Shown: piece after piece, positions 62,201 through 64,000 of the stretch
How positions within the stretch are numbered: the stretch's first letter is position 1
How the letters are laid out: each line of letters starts with the position of its first letter
Source: Owenia fusiformis
Taxonomy: Eukaryota > Annelida > Polychaeta > Sabellida > Oweniidae
Direction of reading: 5' to 3'
DNA length: 64,000 nucleotides
NCBI GenBank assembly: GCA_903813345.2
Contig: CAIIXF020000007.1
Coordinates: 2,857,730-2,921,729, forward strand
Position numbers and translations under genes: made by a program
Notes under the pieces: generated by a model
Told to the model about the DNA's origin: nothing
Seen by the model: only the letters and a program-made list of their open reading frames with translations
The model's database searches: none

Positions 62201-63371
62201 TATTAATATTAATTGATACAGTTCTCAATTTCAAAATTAGCAAACCGCCTCACCATGCTTTCTCGACTCAAACTACTTTTTCTTTCTTCAGGGTGTTTTC
62301 ACGATGGGAAAGTGTATGCCAGCGGTAAAGAATGGACTGACCCCAAGAACCCTTGCAAGACATTCAAATGCCAGGTAATTAAAAAATTACTATTTTCCAT
62401 TCCGCTCCAAAATCAGGGGCAGCCCTCTCTAAGGAATGGCATATAAAGCCCCGTATAAAGCCTGTTCATGATTTAAATGAAACATTTACTTCAACAATTA
62501 GGTTGGAACTGTTTTAACAAATTCAATTTTCTTTAAATTTTGAGACATAGACAGGTTTTAGCATGGGGTCCAATAGCAATCGTGTTGTCAAATCTTTGGA
62601 GGGCATGTACTATTCACTGCATAATTATAGTATTAGATGCTGTACAGAGCCGGCCATCCATTCATCTCCAGAAACAGTGCTATTTTTAACAAAACAGTAA
62701 ACAAATATACTATACTGTACTTAGGACGTCTTCACTACCAATCGGTCCATCCGAGGTTCTATGGTGTAATGGTTAGCACTCAGGACTCTGAATCCTGCGA
62801 TCCGAGTTCAAATCTCGGTAGAACCTAATACTTTTGTACCTAAATTTTATGTTTCTTTTTATTCAATCATCGGAAGATATTATCATAGAATTATTCTAAT
62901 TGGGATTAATATGTTGTGTAACTTTTAGGGTGGCGTTGTGACTGAGGCAAAGGAGCAGTGTTTTTCTCCATGCGCCAACCCATTGTATGTCCCTGGTCAG
63001 TGCTGTCCCATCTGCACAGGTACAGATTTGCTTCATATCAAAACCTACACAATCTTTTATAAACATGTTGTCAATTATATTAATAACACTAGTCATGAAT
63101 ACGGAACGCATCTTACGGATATGCAATGATTTTTATGATCTATATTCAAAATCTACAGCTTCTAAAGATATTTTATTCATGAATTAAAAATGTGTTTGTT
63201 ATATTTCTTCTAATTAAAGTTGTTTAAACACAGGGCATTTAAAGAGTTAATCTTGTTTATATTACCTAAAACTCTTTATTTTCAGAAACCTGTAGTTACA
63301 ATGGTCAGGACTACGAAAACGGAGAGACATTCTATCCATTGGAAGATACATGTGTGGAGTGTAAATGTACC
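53129..63371 (+). CDS. BMPER/crossveinless-2-like gene, 5' part (six exons)
   Basis: Exons 53129-53201, 56236-56324, 59634-59733, 62292-62374, 62929-63019 and 63286-63371 join in phase and continue beyond the window. They encode a signal peptide, then von Willebrand factor C (VWC) domains with regular cysteines: CDFPDGVEVDI, DPCITCRCY, NGEVTCERETC, CCDVCKGC, GGVVTEAKEQC, CCPIC, TCVECKCT. The order of the first VWC repeats, and motifs such as PCI-x-C-x-C, NGEVTC-x-x-E-x-C and the linker CKGC, match the N-terminal region of BMPER/Crossveinless-2. That is a secreted BMP-binding protein that tunes BMP signalling with chordin. Kielin/chordin-like proteins share VWC repeats and are the alternative. 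Each VWC repeat is split by an intron at the same relative place. Confidence 0.85.
53202..56235. other. BMPER-like intron 1
   Basis: AT-rich, no exon, RNA or repeat recognised. Confidence 0.5.
56236..56324 (+). CDS. BMPER-like exon 2: first half of VWC1
   Basis: The acceptor is tattgcag and the donor tac/gtatgt. It encodes GSVAVCDFPDGVEVDIPL and SDDPCITCRCY. Cysteine spacing C-x(n)-C-x-x-C-x-C opens a VWC domain. Confidence 0.88.
56386..56461 (+). repeat. Short tandem repeat, ~23-bp unit
   Basis: The unit tgttaacaaatgtataata is repeated about four times with single-base changes. Confidence 0.85.
58220..58410. mobile_element. Tc1/mariner-type MITE, 191 bp
   Basis: TA flanks both ends (58218-58219 and 58411-58412). 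The inverted termini are cactcctctccataagtttgg and ccaaatgtatggagggaagtg. A related end without a partner lies at 60930-60955 (aacttttggaggggagtg). It is non-coding. Confidence 0.55.
59634..59733 (+). CDS. BMPER-like exon 3: second half of VWC1
   Basis: The acceptor is attattccag and the donor g/gtgagt. It encodes NGEVTCERETCSKEGCHV, then FDKPKDSCCDVCK. The closing CC-x-x-C is diagnostic of VWC. Confidence 0.9.
60137..60242 (+). repeat. 53-bp tandem duplication
   Basis: Two near-identical copies of the segment containing aaattcctgtttgggttggg and ttcaattagttcatttat, with starts 53 bp apart. Confidence 0.85.
60635..60800 (-). mobile_element. MITE, CAGGCCCGTAGCCAGG family, copy 4 (truncated, reversed)
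   Basis: Begins caggcccgtagccagg. The core is reverse-complemented relative to copies 1-3 (catgcagtttttcaccattt), with ttcgcagg-gatcgggcgaa and a C run between. It ends in gaacccccctgg but lacks the second clean terminus. Confidence 0.65.
62292..62374 (+). CDS. BMPER-like exon 4: first half of VWC2
   Basis: The acceptor is tttcttcag and the donor cag/gtaatt. It encodes GCFHDGKVYASGKEWT and NPCKTFKCQ; W-x-x-x-x-x-P-C matches VWC2 of BMPER. Confidence 0.88.
62375..62928. other. BMPER-like intron 4, carrying a tRNA gene
   Basis: Apart from the tRNA at 62755-62826 nothing is recognised. Confidence 0.6.
62755..62826 (+). tRNA. tRNA-Gln (anticodon CTG)
   Basis: 72 nt. The acceptor stem GGTTCTA pairs with TAGAACC, plus the discriminator T. 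A box TGGTGTAATGGTTAGCA, anticodon stem-loop GGACTCTGAATCC with CTG in the loop, B box GAGTTCAAATC. There is no intron. A short T run 4 bases downstream (62831) can end Pol III transcription. All arms pair, so it should be functional. Confidence 0.93.
62929..63019 (+). CDS. BMPER-like exon 5: second half of VWC2
   Basis: The acceptor is aacttttag and the donor g/gtacag. It encodes GGVVTEAKEQCFSPCANPLY, then GQCCPICT. The C-x-x-x-C-x-N-P and CCP-x-C segments follow BMPER closely. Confidence 0.9.
63286..63371 (+). CDS. BMPER-like exon 6: first half of VWC3
   Basis: The acceptor is ttattttcag and the donor acc/gtaagt. It encodes ETCSYNGQDYENGETFYP and DTCVECKCT. The following half of VWC3 must lie to the right of the window. 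Confidence 0.88.
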
Positions 63372-64000
63372 GTAAGTTAAAATCACAACTTGTTTGCAAA
63401 GGTTCTGTACCAATATACAGCGAAAACAAATTGAAATTAATGATTATTTCTCGAAAACCTTTGAAATATTAATTAGGTGGAATAATATCTTTAGAATAAT
63501 ATGGAATAATATGTCTGAATGAATGATAATTCATATTCATATTTGACTCCAGTCTCCAATGTACTTCGTGTCAAGTTCGTGTGTGTGTTATTGTGTAAAA
63601 CAAGAATTCGTATTTTTTAAATGAAACCCCGCTTTCTCAGAAGAATATCTCAATATATTATTGGATATCTAAATGTTAATGGCATTGTAATGCCAAAATG
63701 GTGATAATTTATGGATTCGTATGTAATCGGTTGTTGACGGATGACTGTTGCATTGCATTTTTAGTTATTGCGTGTGAACCAGCCAGATGTCATGCTCGAA
63801 ACGTATGATTCACAGATAATCTCAGCGAACATATTGTCACACAGCGTTGACATTTCATAATTAATGGACTTATTGTGTAACTCCATAATTATTCCCTCTA
63901 TTTGTGCATTGTTAATCGTGTATAAACCAAAGGATAATTTGACCTATATAGCAATAACAGGTTGCAAGTCAATTATTTATTGAAGTTGTGTCAGTCAGTG
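63372..64000. other. Start of BMPER-like intron 6
   Basis: No exon or repeat recognised up to the window edge. Confidence 0.5.

Larger units (their letters stand above)
59734..62291. other. BMPER-like intron 3
   Basis: Contains a 53-bp tandem duplication (about 60137-60242), a dispersed repeat word near 60286-60330 related to 5874-5925, and a truncated MITE at 60635-60800. Confidence 0.5.

Overview
This window comes from an invertebrate animal genome, probably a marine bilaterian. The evidence is GT-AG introns splitting animal gene families, a eukaryotic tRNA with internal A and B boxes, AT-rich non-coding DNA, and a heavy load of mobile elements. The species cannot be fixed from the sequence. 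All gene models below were read by eye from reading-frame continuity and splice consensus. No search was run.

Three host genes are recognisable. (1) On +, 15672-45072, a gene for a cell-surface protein with an IgGFc-binding-type N-terminal domain, a short acidic Cys/Asp metal-binding-like stretch, a Ser/Thr-rich mucin-like stalk, one transmembrane helix and a short tail. Its first exon lies outside the window or was not found. (2) On -, 50393-46752, a complete-looking five-exon gene for a 238-residue failed-axon-connections (Fax/FAXC) homologue. (3) On +, 53129 to beyond 63371, the 5' part of a BMPER/crossveinless-2-like gene: a signal peptide exon followed by VWC-domain exons, with a tRNA-Gln(CTG) in one intron.

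The left 15 kb is repeat territory: foldback elements, two short terminal-inverted-repeat families (CAGGCCTGTCAAC and CAGGCCCGTAGCCAGG) that carry long G or C runs, a 32-bp minisatellite broken by another element, and a 135/138-bp satellite of 17 units. The first visible intron of the IgGFc gene then holds a 14.5-kb LINE-type retrotransposon (about 16448-30970) bounded by a 17-18 bp target duplication. Its ORF1 is fused to a NADAR-like domain, about 2.5 kb of 106-bp tandem repeats lies between ORF1 and ORF2, and its endonuclease domain is split by a 5.9-kb insert carrying exon-like duplications.

The most striking point is that two different DNA transposons sit inside coding exons of the IgGFc gene. 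One is a 6,859-bp element with about 1.1-kb inverted ends and a TAA duplication (32368-39226). The other is a 2,594-bp mariner element with a TA duplication (41084-43677), whose transposase contains an apparent intron and a further nested element. Removing each element with one target copy gives an open exon of 195 and 151 codons, with family-typical sequence across the junction. The gene is therefore either a very recent double knock-out, an allele polymorphic for the insertions, or expressed despite them.

Right of 45 kb the window is calmer: the Fax gene with a truncated CR1/jockey-like LINE in its first intron, one foldback element, the BMPER-like exons in long introns, small MITEs and minisatellites.
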